The notes: generated by a model not told the origin, from the letters alone. Counted from the first letter of the stretch, positions 1-10,801 are shown. The stretch: DNA of 64,000 bases from Lampris incognitus (GCF_029633865.1 NC_079213.1:109974582-110038581), one strand, 5' to 3'. Numbers and translations: made by a program.

Positions 1-196
1 TAATCATGAGTGTGAGGCAAAACCTACATTTTTAAAATCGGGTTAGCTTGTAGACTGAAAATAGGCCAAAGACTAACTGACAATTAACTACTCTGTAATG
101 CGTAGACTGAGACTGCTTGAGCTATCAATGCATGGGCTGCTTCATAAACCAAACTCCCATTCCGTTCTAACACCACTGTCATTTGTTTTTCTACAG

Positions 197-358
197 ATAA
201 GTGTCCCAAACCTGAAATTGAAAATGGATTTGCTGTTAGAGCATCCACTGGGATATACTACTACGCCTGCAATGAGAATTATCGGCCTTTAATCGATGGC
301 TGGTGGCATGATGTCAGCTGTAACGGTGACGAAGTGGGGGGACGGATACGATGTATTG
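197..358 (+). CDS. CCP exon, gene 1
   Basis: Acceptor ctacag at 191-196, donor gtaagg at 359. Reads in phase 1 as KCPKPEIENGF, then YYYACNENY, then VSCNGD and ends RIRCIG. The four cysteines fit one CCP module. The 162-nt length is short for the family, with a compressed first half. Confidence 0.85.
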
Positions 359-3300
359 GTAAGGGATATTAAATATTTGAATTGATATAAATATCTGTAC
401 TCATATTTGTATTTGTATAACCAGATAGAGATGTAACCAGAGATTGTCATTAACAAGCCATGGCTTTTAGTGACCTAAAGGATTTTCTTGAGGCTGATTT
501 TAAGCCATAATTATCCCCGCGAGACTTAATTGTAAAAGTAAACACCATACCAGTGCCGTAATTTATTAACTTGTTGTGTGAACTACAAATACATACATAG
601 AAAAGTATGTGTAATGTGCACCATACTAAATACATTCTATTTCTTATGGATTTGCTGACAAGGAGATAGATGGAGAGTGTGTGTGAGAAAGAGAGAGAGA
701 GCGAGAGCGAGAGCGAGAGAGAGAGAGAGAGAGAGATAGATTGATAGATAGGTAGATGAAACTTGTAGCCACACTCTTGTTACCACACCCTGTACATTAA
801 AGTACAGGGTGCAAAAAAAGCTGTTTTTATTAGTTTGATTCATTGGATTTTTTTTTCTACTGCCCTTTTATGTCCATCTCTTTATTCTGACTTGTGTCTT
901 GCTAATACTGCTTCATATGTCTGTATCTTCTGTTTGTTTTGGGTTTTTTTTTTCTATTTTTGTTATGCGCATGCCCCACTTGGTCATTTATGAAAAGTTT
1001 TGCAGATTTTTTTTTTAATGTTTTTGGTAGCTTGTTGTTGTTGTTTTTTTTTTTTTTACATTGTGTAACAGTCTAATCATTTATTACATCTACCCTAGGT
1101 GAGAAGAAATGTGGCCAGCTTCCTGTGATTCCCCATGCTACCCTAGAAGATACTGCTAATGATGATTATAAAGAAGAGCAACACATCAAAATTATGTGTG
1201 ATAGAGATTACAAACTTAACACTCCTCACATAACTTGTCAGGCAGGAAAATGGAACATGGGCCAGTTACTTCCTGATGAGATCTGTACACGTGAGGCATC
1301 CCCTATATGTCATTCTTAATTCTTGATACCTTAAAGCATGTGGCAACAGCGCTTGATATTATATACCTTTTGTGTCTCTTGCAGCAAATCACACGCCCTG
1401 TGGGCCCCCACCAAAGGTTGACAATGCAGTTATTACAACTGCATATCAGACGGAATACTTGTCTAGAACTATAGTCACCTACCAATGTCGAGATGATTAC
1501 GTTATGGGGCCCAAGGACTCGTTGACATGCAAAAATGGAGATTGGGGAGAAAATGTCATCCATTGTGACAGTAAGTATGCTGTCTCCTAATGCAGAGATC
1601 TTCAACAGCAGGTCCGCGACCCATAGGGGTTCCTCAGTGTTACTGCAGGGGGTCCGCCGAATTATTTGATCCCAAACTTTTTTCTTCCAAAAATATGTCC
1701 GAAAATACACATGAACATAAATACAACCTATACTAAGCAAAGGTAAATCTTCCTATTCATTAAAAAATTACAACATTGAAGATACCCATGAATCCTCGTG
1801 CATGCCATATTTGCCAAATAGGTACGTATTTTTAGCCTAAGTATACGGCCATTCTTACGTTAATGTGATCGATAATGGATTGTAACTTCTCGACCACAAA
1901 CCACTGGTGAAAGTTCAGAGGATGAGGCTGACGCACCTGCTAACGGCCATGCTACAACTGCTGCCAAGAGCAAACGAGAGAAGACCCGAAAATATTCAGA
2001 GAATTATCTCGTTTGGATTTACCTTTAAAGAGACTGAGGGCATTGAATTACCAGTGTGTGTCATCTGCTCTGCCGTGCTGTCAAACGAAAGGATGAAGCC
2101 ATCAAAGCTGCAGCGTCACTTGGAGTCAACCCATTCTCACCTGAAAGAAAAACCAGTGAAATATTTTCAGGCCCATCTCAAATCTCTCAAAGGCCAACAG
2201 ACATTGATGAGAAAATCAGCTTAAGTTGGTCAGCTAGCTTCTAAAGCCTCCTATCAAGTTGCTCTTTGGATCACTCAGAACACTTATACAATTGCAGAGG
2301 ATTTAATATTGCCCGCAGCCAGTGATATGTGCGAAACAATGTTTGGGAATTATGAGCACATTAATAAACTGAAAAGCATTCCGATGACATGACATCTGAT
2401 GTGAGGGTGCAATTAGTAGAAAAACTGAGGTTGGCAGAAATATATGAATCTGTCAATAATTATTATTTTAATGGCTTAGCATTGTATACACAATTACAAA
2501 ATACTTTTAAACATGGCATGATAGGCTGCTACACATTATTGTTGGCACAGTTTAATAAGAAACACTATCTACTCATATATTTTCATAATGTGTGTGTGTG
2601 TGTGTTAGCGTAGATAGCGGGACCAAAACTAAAGCACTTATGATCCTAATTCTTTTGGAGGTGGTAGGTATTGTCTCAGAGAGTAAGGGGAAAATCTCAG
2701 AAAATTAAAATTATTCATAATTATGCATTTTTCTAAAAATGGCTAAAAAACAACTTTTCTCGGCATTTCAGATGATTCTGAGCATCTTTGATTTTTTCAC
2801 CTATATAAAAAAAAATTTCTGGGACTTAGAAATGTTTTGGCATTATGCAAAATATGTGCATTTTTGCAAAAATTCACTTATGATCCTAATTTTTTTTTTG
2901 GAGGTAGTAGGTATTGTTCCAGAGAGGACCAGAAAAATAGCAGAAAATTAAAATAATTATGCAAAATATGCATTTTCTAAAAATGGCTAAAAAAACACTT
3001 TTCTCGGCATTTCAGGTGATTCTGAGCATTTGGGGGGAAGGAGTTGGAGTGGGGGGGGGGTTTAGGGGCAGGGGGAAGACGGTTAGCTGGCAGGATGAAG
3101 AGGAGGGAGATTTAGACGGGTGGCTAACCAAACCGCTACATTGTAGCGGGGTTCTTCCTAGTTTTATACGATATTGTAGCGAATTCGGGGAGCAACCACA
3201 GGAACTGCCGCGGCCGAGACGTGAGCCCGTATCGCCCGCCCCGCAGGAGACATCGCTAACCGCTCGACTAAAGGGTCAGACCCGTCGGCTAGCGGCAAAC

Positions 3301-6112
3301 GTGTCTACTTATCCATGCACCTTACACTATGTAATGGGGGAGGGGAGGGGGGGGGTCCCTCCGCCGTGTCTCCTGGCCAGAAAACCACTGAAGACCTCTG
3401 TCCTAATGCATTTCACACCAAGTACTGTGACACCTACGTCTTAAAAATTGAGAATTTTTTCTGTTTGCAGGCAAGGTGTCGGCATCCTTTGTAATACGTT
3501 AGACCAATTTTATGTCCTAGACCTAGACCCTTAGTCAGGAAAAGTTGATCAAAAAGATTTTTAGCAAGGAATCTACTGGTAATTTAATGCACGGAAATCT
3601 AATTGGAGTAGAACGGACATTCCCATTGAAATCAACATAGCAGGACGATCAGAGCAGCGGCCATTTTCATTTGGATCGCTGCCATTGCAAACAACCGTGA
3701 CCGCTGTAGCAGGCTAATGCGGGACTTCGACTATGACGTCGTGGCAATTCATACCCGAGCGTTCACCCATTACGTCCTTGCGACGTGCGCCTCCCCGAAA
3801 TCCTAGACGCACGTCGAGGCGACGTAGCCCAAGCGCAGCGGCGTTGGTCGTGATTGGTCCACTAACCACATCCGCTGGAGGCCGCCTTTCCGGTTTCTGC
3901 TCGAGCAACGCCGCCATTTTTAAACGTCTTCGAGTCCGCTGGTTGGTCTTGTAGCACATTGTGTTGAGTTGTGTTCAGCGTAGAGTTTTATCTTCTGCAC
4001 TTGTAGCACATTCTTTCATTCGGCTATCAAGTCGATAGCATCCAGGGTGTGGAATGAACAACTCGGAAGAGCGTCTGGCGGAGGAAGTTCGCAAGCACGC
4101 GAACCTGTGCGAGGTGTCCGCGAGAAATGATAAGGACCGTCAGATGTCCACCAACTCGTGGGGGCGGATCTCTCGGGGGGGAACACAGCGCCCTCTGCCG
4201 GTGTGGCGCTGAATTGCATCTCGACACGCAGAACCATCACGGTCTCATGACGGCGTCCAAGCAACGGCGTGGTTCTCACGTGGCCATTACGTGATTTCCA
4301 CGGACGACCATAAAACAAGCTCTACTTCCATATTTTGCGGCGAGTCGCGGCCTCGCTGAAGTGAGGTTTTGCGGTAATGACCAAAATGGGCAGTGGATTA
4401 GTACTGTAACGTGCATGGATAAGAAGACACGCTGGCCGCTGGCTGGCGGGTTTGACCCTTTAGTCTAGCGGTTAGCGATGCCTCCTGCGGTGCGGGCGAC
4501 ACGGGTTCGCGTCCCGGCCGCGGCACTTCCTGTGGTTGCGTTGTCCCCCGAATTCGCTACAGTACGAACATACGGCCCTGCTGACGTGTGTTGTCGCCAT
4601 GACAACTAACAACAATCGCTATCTTCTTTTTAACTACTCAAATGACCACGGCAAACAGTTCAACGTCCGTTCTACTCCAATTCAGTTTCTGTGGTTTAAT
4701 GCTAACAATTACTTTTCAGATTCATAAATCTCTAACAGAGTGGCGAGGATACCATCTTGAGGATATAAGTGGTCACATTAAACACACTTTGTTGGGTATT
4801 TTGCAGAATGCTGTCAAGACCCCAACGACGAAGCGCTGCCAACAACAGCGGATGTGGAGGAGGAGGGGTCTGTCACAACAGGGACAAATCCGGATTTAGT
4901 ACATGATGTGTCAACGACATCTAACAAGGAGGTTGAGGTAAGGATTAGATTATCTGGATGCAGCTAGTCCCCAATGCAACAGCCAAGCTACCATGCATCA
5001 TCTACTTCAGTGGTTCTCAACCTTTTTGGGGTCCTGGACCCCCCCTGCGTATTTTTGATCTACCCTGAGGACCCCTCCACCTGATCTTGGGGGGGGGGTT
5101 GCAATTTGATAGAAACAGTAGAAACTGCATTTTAAATTGCATTATAGCATTTATTCACTCTTTGGGGCAAAAATAAGAGCTTTCAGTTGTAACTTAGATA
5201 TAGTTAACAAAACAGAATTCTTATGCAGTAACTTTCAGATATATGTAACAAAACAGAATTCTTATGCAGTAACTTTCAGATATATGTAACAACAGAATGT
5301 TTATGCAGTAACTTTTGACAATGCAAACGGGAGCGAGATCTCTTATTAAAATACAATAAATTACACTTGTGAAACAGATGTAATTAGAGAAAAAAAGTCC
5401 TGTTACCCTTTATAGTTTAGGTAGATAGAGGTCTCAGTCACATTTGAGTAAAATAATCCTATTTCTATAAATGTCATAGGATCTTTTTTTAAAGATATTT
5501 TATTTTCACGGACCCCTTGCAATTACACCACGGACCACTAGGGGTCCGCGGACCCCCGGTTGAGAAACACTGATCTACTTAACGGGTAGATTGTGCTGAG
5601 GCATTCACATGCACCTAAATACTCCTAACACTATGATCTAATAAATGTTATCAAACGTGTCCAGTATTTCAATGCATGTTAATGCATATCTCTCTCTCTC
5701 CATCACAAGGCATTTATTCATTGTAATATGTATTCAGATTTTTAGATGTTTGGAATTTTGCATGACATAAAAAGGAATCAAAACAAATATAGTTTAATAC
5801 TACAACTCCAAGAACTGAGGAGGCTGCAGATGAAAGCCCTTTCTGTTATAGCATTTAGTTGGATATTATAACATGAATGGTAAACACAGGACTTTTTAGT
5901 TTTGTTTTGTTTTTTAACCGCTAGATTAACAATAATATAAGCACACTTTTTGTGTATGGCACCACTCCCACCAACCGCGGAAGGTTAATTAAGAATCCAT
6001 AGTTTCCTTGGTGACAGGTAGAGCTGTACAATGAGAAATAATATTGAGAAAGAGAAATTCTCCTCCAAATAAAATTGACTTTACTCCACAGCACTCAACC
6101 AGTGGACCATGA
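197..6112 (+). CDS. Factor H-like gene 1 (5' part outside window)
   Basis: Three consecutive CCP (sushi) exons, each starting and ending in phase 1, are followed by a probable acidic tail exon. Each CCP module has the expected four cysteines, the late Trp or Gly-Trp region and GT-AG borders. Such proteins are secreted or surface regulators that bind C3b or C3d; this is family knowledge and is not shown here for this gene. The signal exon and earlier CCPs lie before the window. Unlike genes 2 and 3 downstream, no CCP20-type last module is present, so the C-terminal end differs. Introns hold a fossil hAT (1593-2475), two tRNA-LTR elements and a hAT MITE. The exact CFH-family member is not determined. 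Confidence 0.75.
689..735 (+). repeat. (GA)n microsatellite
   Basis: Almost pure GA/GAGC run inside intron sequence. A short hairpin with 10-bp arms (786-795 and 802-811) follows it. The rest of 359-1098 is T-rich intron with nothing else recognisable. Confidence 0.9.
1099..1290 (+). CDS. CCP exon, gene 1
   Basis: Acceptor ccctag before 1099, donor gtgagg at 1291; 192 nt, phase 1 at both ends. Reads EKKCGQLPVIPHATLED, then IKIMCDRDY, ITCQAGKWN and ends PDEICT, a full four-cysteine CCP. Confidence 0.88.
1385..1570 (+). CDS. CCP exon, gene 1
   Basis: Acceptor cttgcag ends at 1384, donor gtaagt at 1571; 186 nt, phase 1. Reads HTPCGPPPKVDNAV, then VTYQCRDDY, LTCKNGDWG and ends VIHCD. This is a canonical CCP of the CFH type. 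Confidence 0.9.
1593..2475 (+). mobile_element. Fossil hAT transposon, ZBED5/Buster-like
   Basis: The left end at 1593 (cagagatcttcaac, then ggtccgcg) looks like a hAT terminus. The frame at 1907-2224 contains a BED zinc finger pattern (LPVCVICSAVLSNE, then LQRHLESTH) and the segment resembling ZBED5-type proteins. After a stop, the next stretch reads KASYQVALWI and LILPAASDMCETM, typical of the following domain. The catalytic core and right end are gone. It sits only 23 bp after a splice donor of gene 1. This is a decayed copy. Confidence 0.75.
2632..3033 (+). repeat. Two-copy direct repeat, about 155 bp units
   Basis: The block beginning cacttatgatcctaatt and ending with tctcggcatttcag.tgattctgagcat occurs at about 2635-2790 and again at 2875-3030, spaced about 240 bp. 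The copies differ at several sites. Origin unknown; intronic. Confidence 0.75.
3175..3326 (-). mobile_element. Solo LTR of tRNA-bearing miniature LTR element, subfamily II
   Basis: Read on the minus strand it starts TGTAAGGTGCAT and ends CGCTACA, about 152 bp. Inside is the shared tRNA-like stretch: A-box-like TAGTCGAGCGG, then the B-box-region block and a GC-rich tail. It aligns over its whole length with the solo LTR at 4405-4561. I see no clear target duplication. A fossil. Confidence 0.75.
3460..4053. other. CpG-rich stretch with promoter-like motifs, no gene seen
   Basis: From about 3640 the sequence becomes CpG-rich. It holds two GCCATTTT-type YY1-like motifs (near 3660 and 3912) and CRE-like tgacgtcg at 3734. 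It lies just upstream of a short MADF-like coding stretch (4054). It could be a decayed promoter or 5' end of a mobile element. No intact gene is supported here. Confidence 0.4.
4054..4212 (+). pseudogene. MADF-domain-like coding fragment
   Basis: From ATG at 4054 the frame reads MNNSEERLAEEVRKHANLC, then EVSARNDKDRQMSTNSWGRIS, and ends at a stop near 4210. The pattern (R/E-rich helix, HxxLxxV, YKD-like NDKD, W-x-x-I) resembles the start of MADF domains, as found in Adf-1-like proteins and in the second protein of PIF/Harbinger transposons. Only about half a domain is present before the frame degenerates to a G-rich run. Likely a relic; family call tentative. Confidence 0.45.
4405..4561 (+). 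mobile_element. Solo LTR of tRNA-bearing miniature LTR element, subfamily II, with 4-bp target duplication
   Basis: Starts TGTAACGTGCATGG and ends AATTCGCTACA (157 bp), flanked by gtac on both sides (4401-4404 and 4562-4565). The middle holds a tRNA-like stretch: A-box-like segment TAGTCTAGCGG and B-box-like GGTTCGCGTCC about 45 bp later. TG...CA ends with a 4-bp duplication are the mark of LTR-element integration followed by LTR-LTR recombination. A fossil. Confidence 0.85.
4807..4937 (+). CDS. Probable acidic tail exon, gene 1
   Basis: Acceptor ttttgcag before 4807, donor gtaagg at 4938. Only one frame is open, and it is the phase-1 frame required by the preceding CCP exon. It reads CCQDPNDEALPTTADVEEEG, then SVTTGTNPDLVHD and ends SNKEVE. 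There is no CCP pattern. It is acidic and Thr/Ser-rich, as in a stalk or C-terminal tail. It ends in phase 0. The adjoining fit of phase and splice sites supports it, but no homolog is recognised. Confidence 0.5.
5008..5572 (+). mobile_element. hAT MITE family A, copy 1
   Basis: Terminal inverted repeats CAGTGGTTCTCAACC and GGTTGAGAAACACTG, extended by the inner ggtccgcggaccccc box. Perfect 8-bp target duplication atctactt (5000-5007, 5573-5580). Non-coding. The centre holds about three tandem copies of an approximately 40-bp unit (taactttcagatatatgtaa). Mobilised by a hAT transposase in trans, by family knowledge. Confidence 0.93.
5581..6091. other. Intron, nothing recognised
   Basis: AT-rich sequence between MITE copy 1 and the proposed last exon of gene 1. 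No gene or known repeat seen. Confidence 0.5.
6092..6112 (+). CDS. Possible last coding exon, gene 1
   Basis: A good acceptor (actttactccacag) lies at 6078-6091. In the phase 0 left by the previous exon it reads HSTSGP and a stop (TGA 6110-6112). Poly(A) signals AATAAA follow at 6142 and 6157. An alternative acceptor at about 6018 would give VELYNEK and a stop. The choice is uncertain. Confidence 0.35.
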   Translation, partial: HSTSGP

Positions 6113-6141
6113 TGGTGTTGCTGAAGTCCGTTGCAAGTACC

Positions 6142-6147
6142 AATAAA
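6142..6147 (+). terminator. Poly(A) signal, gene 1
   Basis: AATAAA 30 bp after the proposed stop; a second lies at 6157-6162. Confidence 0.4.
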
Positions 6148-6162
6148 GATGGAAAAAATAAA

Positions 6163-6868
6163 TCATCAAACTCCTTTTTGTGGTCTTTCTCCAATGGTTG
6201 CCGCGTGATCACTTAACTATGGGGAATAGCACAGATGTATAATCATGATTCCTGAGTAGAACTTAACTATCAAATCTGGCTGTGTGAGCGTTTGAACTGA
6301 CATTATGTAAGAGGGCCTAGCTTGTTATCGTGATCTTGTCAAGAAGTGTCCAGATTAATGTTACTAGTATGAAGGAGTATTTATGTTTGTAAATATCTCT
6401 TGGTTACTGTGTATGTCTTTGCAAAGAAATAGTACAATATGGCCCAGGAGATATGAAACATGAACAAATGTGACACAAAGTCAATGAAATAAAAGGATGC
6501 AGTTTAGACTGTTCCTGTCTCTGTGAATGTACCCAGCAAGTAAGCAAATAAGCAATCGAATACATTCTGTGGTACAGCATTTTAATCCCTGTGTGTGTGT
6601 GTGTGGGGGGGGGGGTTATGTGCTTGCGTGGGTTGAGGGCAAGGGTTATCTGAATATTTGCCTTACTGATTCACAGTCAACGTTCAGATTGAGTAGTCTA
6701 ATTACGCATACATTTCCCAACATTGATGCATGCACGCAAAGTATGGACTTGCCTCTCGAGCTTGAAGTATTTTAAAGCGTAACTAAACACCAGGCCATTT
6801 TAGCGAGTTCGCTGATATCTACCGGTTAAAAACCACGTAAAGGTTAGAGATTGTGTAAATTTGGCTTT
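6163..6868. other. Intergenic, microsatellite only
   Basis: Contains a (GT)n-(G)n run near 6591-6615. No gene or element ends recognised. Confidence 0.5.
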
Positions 6869-6871
6869 CCG

Positions 6872-7085
6872 TCCATCCATTATCCAAACCGCTTATCCTG
6901 CTCTCAGGCATGCTGGAGCCTCTCCCAGCAGCCATTGGGCGGCAGGCGGGGAGACACCCTGGACAGGCTGCCAGACCATCACACACACACACACACATTT
7001 AGTACGGCCGATTCACCTGACCTACATGTCTTTGGATTGTGGGAGGAAACCGCAGCACCCGGAGGGAACTCACGCAGGCGTGAGG
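6872..7085 (+). repeat. Dispersed fish repeat (CCATCCATTATCC type)
   Basis: Starts tccatccattatccaaaccg and contains a CA run (6980-6996), then the stretch catgtctttggattgtggga and the cacccggagggaac segment. The same repeat recurs at 62662-63005. Such sequences are widespread in fish and look like a LINE-tail or SINE-type repeat. I do not assign a clade. Confidence 0.6.
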
Positions 7086-7507
7086 AATTTTGGCTTTGAA
7101 TATCAAAAATAAAAAATATGAAATACGACATCAAAGTTGAAAGTCCCATTAACAGCCACAAAAGTCTTGAGTGAAAATGAATGTTCATAACTATTAGACA
7201 ACCTAGTTCAAGAATTGCTCAGTTTGCTGTTTAGAGCATTTCTCAAGACTTGTGTAGGAATGGCAGATCACGTTTCGACTGAAATCTCCCTCCGCACGGG
7301 GCCCGAGGTGCAAAGCTTTTCACCCGAGAAACAGCGCGGTCGGCGTGCATGGAAGCAACCTCTTTCTAGTCTGGACCTCGATCCAGACCAGGCCCCCGTG
7401 GGTTCCCCCTTCTCCAGAGGCGCTACTCACGACACCCGTCATCGTGCGCTCCGAGGGCTGACGGAGCAGTGGCATCAGCAGCAAGGGGGGGGGGGGGTTC
7501 CCTCTTA

Positions 7508-7700
7508 CCAGCGGTGGGTAGAGTACACAAAAATGGTACTCAAGCCAAAGCATAATTACATTTACTCAAGTAAGAGTACTTCTAAAAATAACTACTTGAG
7601 TAAGAGTAAAAAAAAATAGTACCACGTTAAAAACTACTCGAGCAGTGAGTAACTTCATCAGATGCGATTTGTGACGTCGTTTAAATTCAAACGGAGCCTC
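7508..7700 (+). repeat. Fragment of a non-autonomous DNA element
   Basis: Starts cagcggtgggtagagta and has the repeated phrase acttgagtaagagta. The start resembles the cagg/tgttgggagta ends of the element at 54821-55476. No right end is clear. Confidence 0.4.
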
Positions 7701-7859
7701 AACGGGTACCCACGTAGTTTATTGTAAACGTTATTTGTCATATCCACAACCAGACAGATGACAAACTACGTGCTCTTAAGCACCGCTTAATGTCTTGACA
7801 AGAAAAAAAAAAAATTGTGTCACTGAATCCTCAAAGAAGAGGCTTGGATGCAATGCGCA

Positions 7860-7884
7860 TGTGTGTGTGTGTGTGTGTGTGTGT
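7860..7884 (+). repeat. (GT)n microsatellite
   Basis: Uninterrupted GT run. Confidence 0.95.
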
Positions 7885-8005
7885 AACAGCAGGTTACACA
7901 CAATCACACGAACAGCAGGGGAGGCTTGGTCAGTCTGTGTTTTTGTGTATATTTGTCCATTTGTCACTGTGTTGTCTGTGTGTGTCTACGTAACATTGAG
8001 CGTGT

Positions 8006-8569
8006 GTAGAACCTGATAATGTAATAAATCCCTGATAATGTAATAACCCTGATAATGTAATAAAAAATGCACTTGAGGCCATTGAAAATGCGATAAAACC
8101 TGATAATGTAATAACTTCCTGATAATGTAATAAAGTGCACTTCCCGATAATGTAATAAACCTTTTACCGATAATGTAATAAGGTATTGCATTAACAGGAG
8201 GTTATTACATGATCAGGTTAGCCTTCGTTTTGCAGGTCCTGATAATGTAATAATTCCCCCAATATTGTAATAATTTAACAGCAGACCACCTATTAATGGG
8301 TTCAAGCGGCGATACTGTGTTGGCAACTCTAGCTCCAGAGCTCTAGCGCCACCAACAGGTCAAAGTTGGACGTGCAGGAATGTTTATTAACTTTTGACCT
8401 GTTTATCCGTTTTTCCCAACCACTGTATCACTGATATGCACTTTACTACATTATCAGGAAGTTATTACATTATCAGGTTTTATTGCATTTTCAATGGACT
8501 CGAGCAGATTCTTATTACGTTACCGGGGTTATTACATTATTGGGAATTTATTACATTATCAGGCTCTAC
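8006..8569 (+). mobile_element. Foldback element with repeated 16-bp motif
   Basis: Long inverted arms of about 140 bp (8006-8150 and 8425-8569), starting GTAGAACCTGATAATG and ending in its near reverse complement. The motif CCTGATAATGTAATAA or its complement occurs about 15 times, in plus orientation on the left and minus on the right. No coding capacity. No clear target duplication. Repeated subterminal motifs are typical of transposase binding arrays. Superfamily not recognised. Confidence 0.7.
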
Positions 8570-9062
8570 AATCCCTTTCCCGCCTTCTGCGTTTTAATCA
8601 CTTTGTCTCTTACTTCAGTATTGTGCTCCTTTATCTTCATTTTCTGATGGGAGTTCATACCCAGCTACTGAACTTTACACAGAGTGCTTTTTATACCCAT
8701 AAACAAGACCGTTACGTTAATATCTTACATGTGCACAATAATTATGTCCAATTGTGGTTACCTGAGCTTGTTTTAGGGATCATTTGTGTAAACTTGGAAG
8801 CTTTCAGAGCACAAGGTGTTGCCTACTTATACAAGCACTATATTTTAGTTTTTAATCTATTAGTCAGCGAAGTCGGCGAAACATAACTTATTTTGGCTTT
8901 GGGAACATGCTGTTAAGAGCTTACAGGTTTGTGACCACACACAAATGTGTGGTCAAATTTTGTGTTTAAAAATGAGTGATGTGTTTTTTTGTTTGTGTGC
9001 ACCGGATTCGTAAACGGGAGCGCTAGTTGGTAAAGTTGGGCCAGCCAGGCCTCCGTTCTTGA
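8570..9062. other. Intergenic, nothing recognised
   Basis: AT-rich, no gene, no element ends found. Confidence 0.5.
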
Positions 9063-9132
9063 GACAGAGAACAGCCTGATTGATGCGAACACTAACGTCT
9101 TCTGTCTCTCCTCTTTTATCTGTTTAAAACAG
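9063..9132 (+). repeat. 70-bp duplicated segment, copy 1
   Basis: Starts gacagagaacagcctgattg and ends tctgtttaaaacag. A second copy with a few differences lies at 12321-12390. Both end in what would read as a splice acceptor, but no coding exon follows either one. Confidence 0.8.
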
Positions 9133-9147
9133 GTTAGTAGTGCATAT

Positions 9148-9778
9148 CAGTGGTTCTCAACCTTTTTGGGGTCCTGGACCCCCCCTGCGTATTTTTGATC
9201 TACCCTGAGGACCCCTCCACCTGATCTTGGGGGAGGGGGGTTGCAATTTGATAGAAACAGTAGAAACTGCATTTTAAATTGCATTATAGCATTTATTCAC
9301 TCTTTGGGGCAAAAATAAGAGCTTTCAGTTGTAACTTAGATATAGTTAACACAACAGAATTCTTATGCAGTAACTTTCAGATATATGTAACAAAACAGAA
9401 TATGTATTCAGTAACTTTCAGATATATGTAACAAAACAGAATATGTATTCAGTAACTTTCAGATATATGTAACAAAACAGAATATGTATTCAGTAACTTT
9501 CAGATATATGTAACAACAGAGTTTTTATGCAGTAACTTTTAACAGTGCAAACGGGAGCGAGATCTCTTATTAAAATACAATAAATGACACTTGTGAAACA
9601 GATGTAATTAGAGAAAAAAGTCCTGTCACCCTTTATAGTTTAGGTAGATAAAGGTCTCAGTCACATTTGAGTAAAATAATCCTATTTCTATAAATGTCAT
9701 AGGATCTTTTTTTTAAAGATATTTTATTTTCACGGACCCCTTGCAATTACACCCCGGACCCCCAGTTGAGAAACACTG
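9148..9778 (+). mobile_element. hAT MITE family A, copy 2
   Basis: Same ends as copy 1. Target duplication gtgcatat / gtgtatat (one mismatch). The central approximately 40-bp unit is present about five times, making this copy 631 bp. Confidence 0.92.
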
Positions 9779-9786
9779 GTGTATAT

Positions 9787-10332
9787 TACCCTCATCCAGT
9801 GCACTGAATTTAGATTTAACATGTTTAACTGTATTAATCTCGAATTTGATGTCTTATTGAGTTGAAAAAAATACGTGTTTACTGATGCAGCGAACATACC
9901 GATGCTTCCCTCCGTCCAATATGGATGTAAGCTAGCCGGAAAGACGGTAGGCCGGCGAGTAAATGGCGTTGGTGCCATCCGTATTTCCTTTCGTTGTTTT
10001 TATGGCTCCTTAACACCTTTTGAGAAAACAGTGGAGAATAAGTTATGTTACATACACCTGGAAAACGTAATGTATAAATGTTAAAAAAAAAAGCTGTTTG
10101 AATGTTTATTAGCTTACATGTCACCAGATTCAGTCCAATAACCTTTATTTACACTTGACTGATTCACAGTAGCCACGTTCAGGAGGGTGACTTGTGGTGG
10201 TACTGTGTCTGAACAGAGAATGTGAATTTAAAGTATTTGCCGTGATTACGTACCTGCAATTCTTCTATTACTGTTTTGACTTTGTTTTAAATCAGTAGGC
10301 TGGTTCCATTATAATTATAAACGTTTGTTTAT
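9787..10332. other. Intergenic, nothing recognised
   Basis: Short CpG-containing patch near 9920-9980. No supported gene. Confidence 0.5.
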
Positions 10333-10340
10333 ATTTATTT

Positions 10341-10801
10341 GGTAACACTTTAGTATGGGGAACATAAAAAAACTTAATTACTAGTGAATTAGTAATGATC
10401 AAAATGTCACTTTAGTATGGGGAACATATTCTAAGTAACAAAAACCTAATTTAGAGTAATTTAAAACTATGAACACTTGTAGTTTTGTGTTTTGTTATGT
10501 AAGAACAGAGCATATTCATTAAGTGTTAGTAAGGGAGAATAACTCTTCTTGTGGTACTACCACCTTATAAAGTCCATACTAAGCAAAGCATATTGAGATG
10601 GTACTACTAATAAGCAATACTTCTGAGGTTATAGAGGGAAAACTCATAGTTAATGGCTTACTGGTTGTATAATAAGGCCATGCAGAATAAGGCATTAATG
10701 AGTATGTAATAATGACCAATTAAGAGCCAATATGTTGCTAATTTGCATGCTAATAAGCACCTACTTAATGGTGACTACGTTCCCCATACTAAAGTGTTAC
10801 C
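10341..10801 (+). mobile_element. hAT-like MITE with GGTAACACTTTAGTATGGGG ends
   Basis: Inverted ends GGTAACACTTTAGTATGGGG and its complement at the right, with a perfect 8-bp target duplication atttattt (10333-10340 and 10802-10809). A second partial copy of the terminal motif lies inside at about 10407. Non-coding. Confidence 0.9.

Noticed and set aside
2959-3444. 161-residue open frame
   Set aside because: It runs through a direct repeat and an inverted solo LTR; composition is repeat-driven and no domain is seen.
7215-7619. 134-residue open frame
   Set aside because: Spans low-complexity and repeat sequence, no recognisable domain, no splice context.
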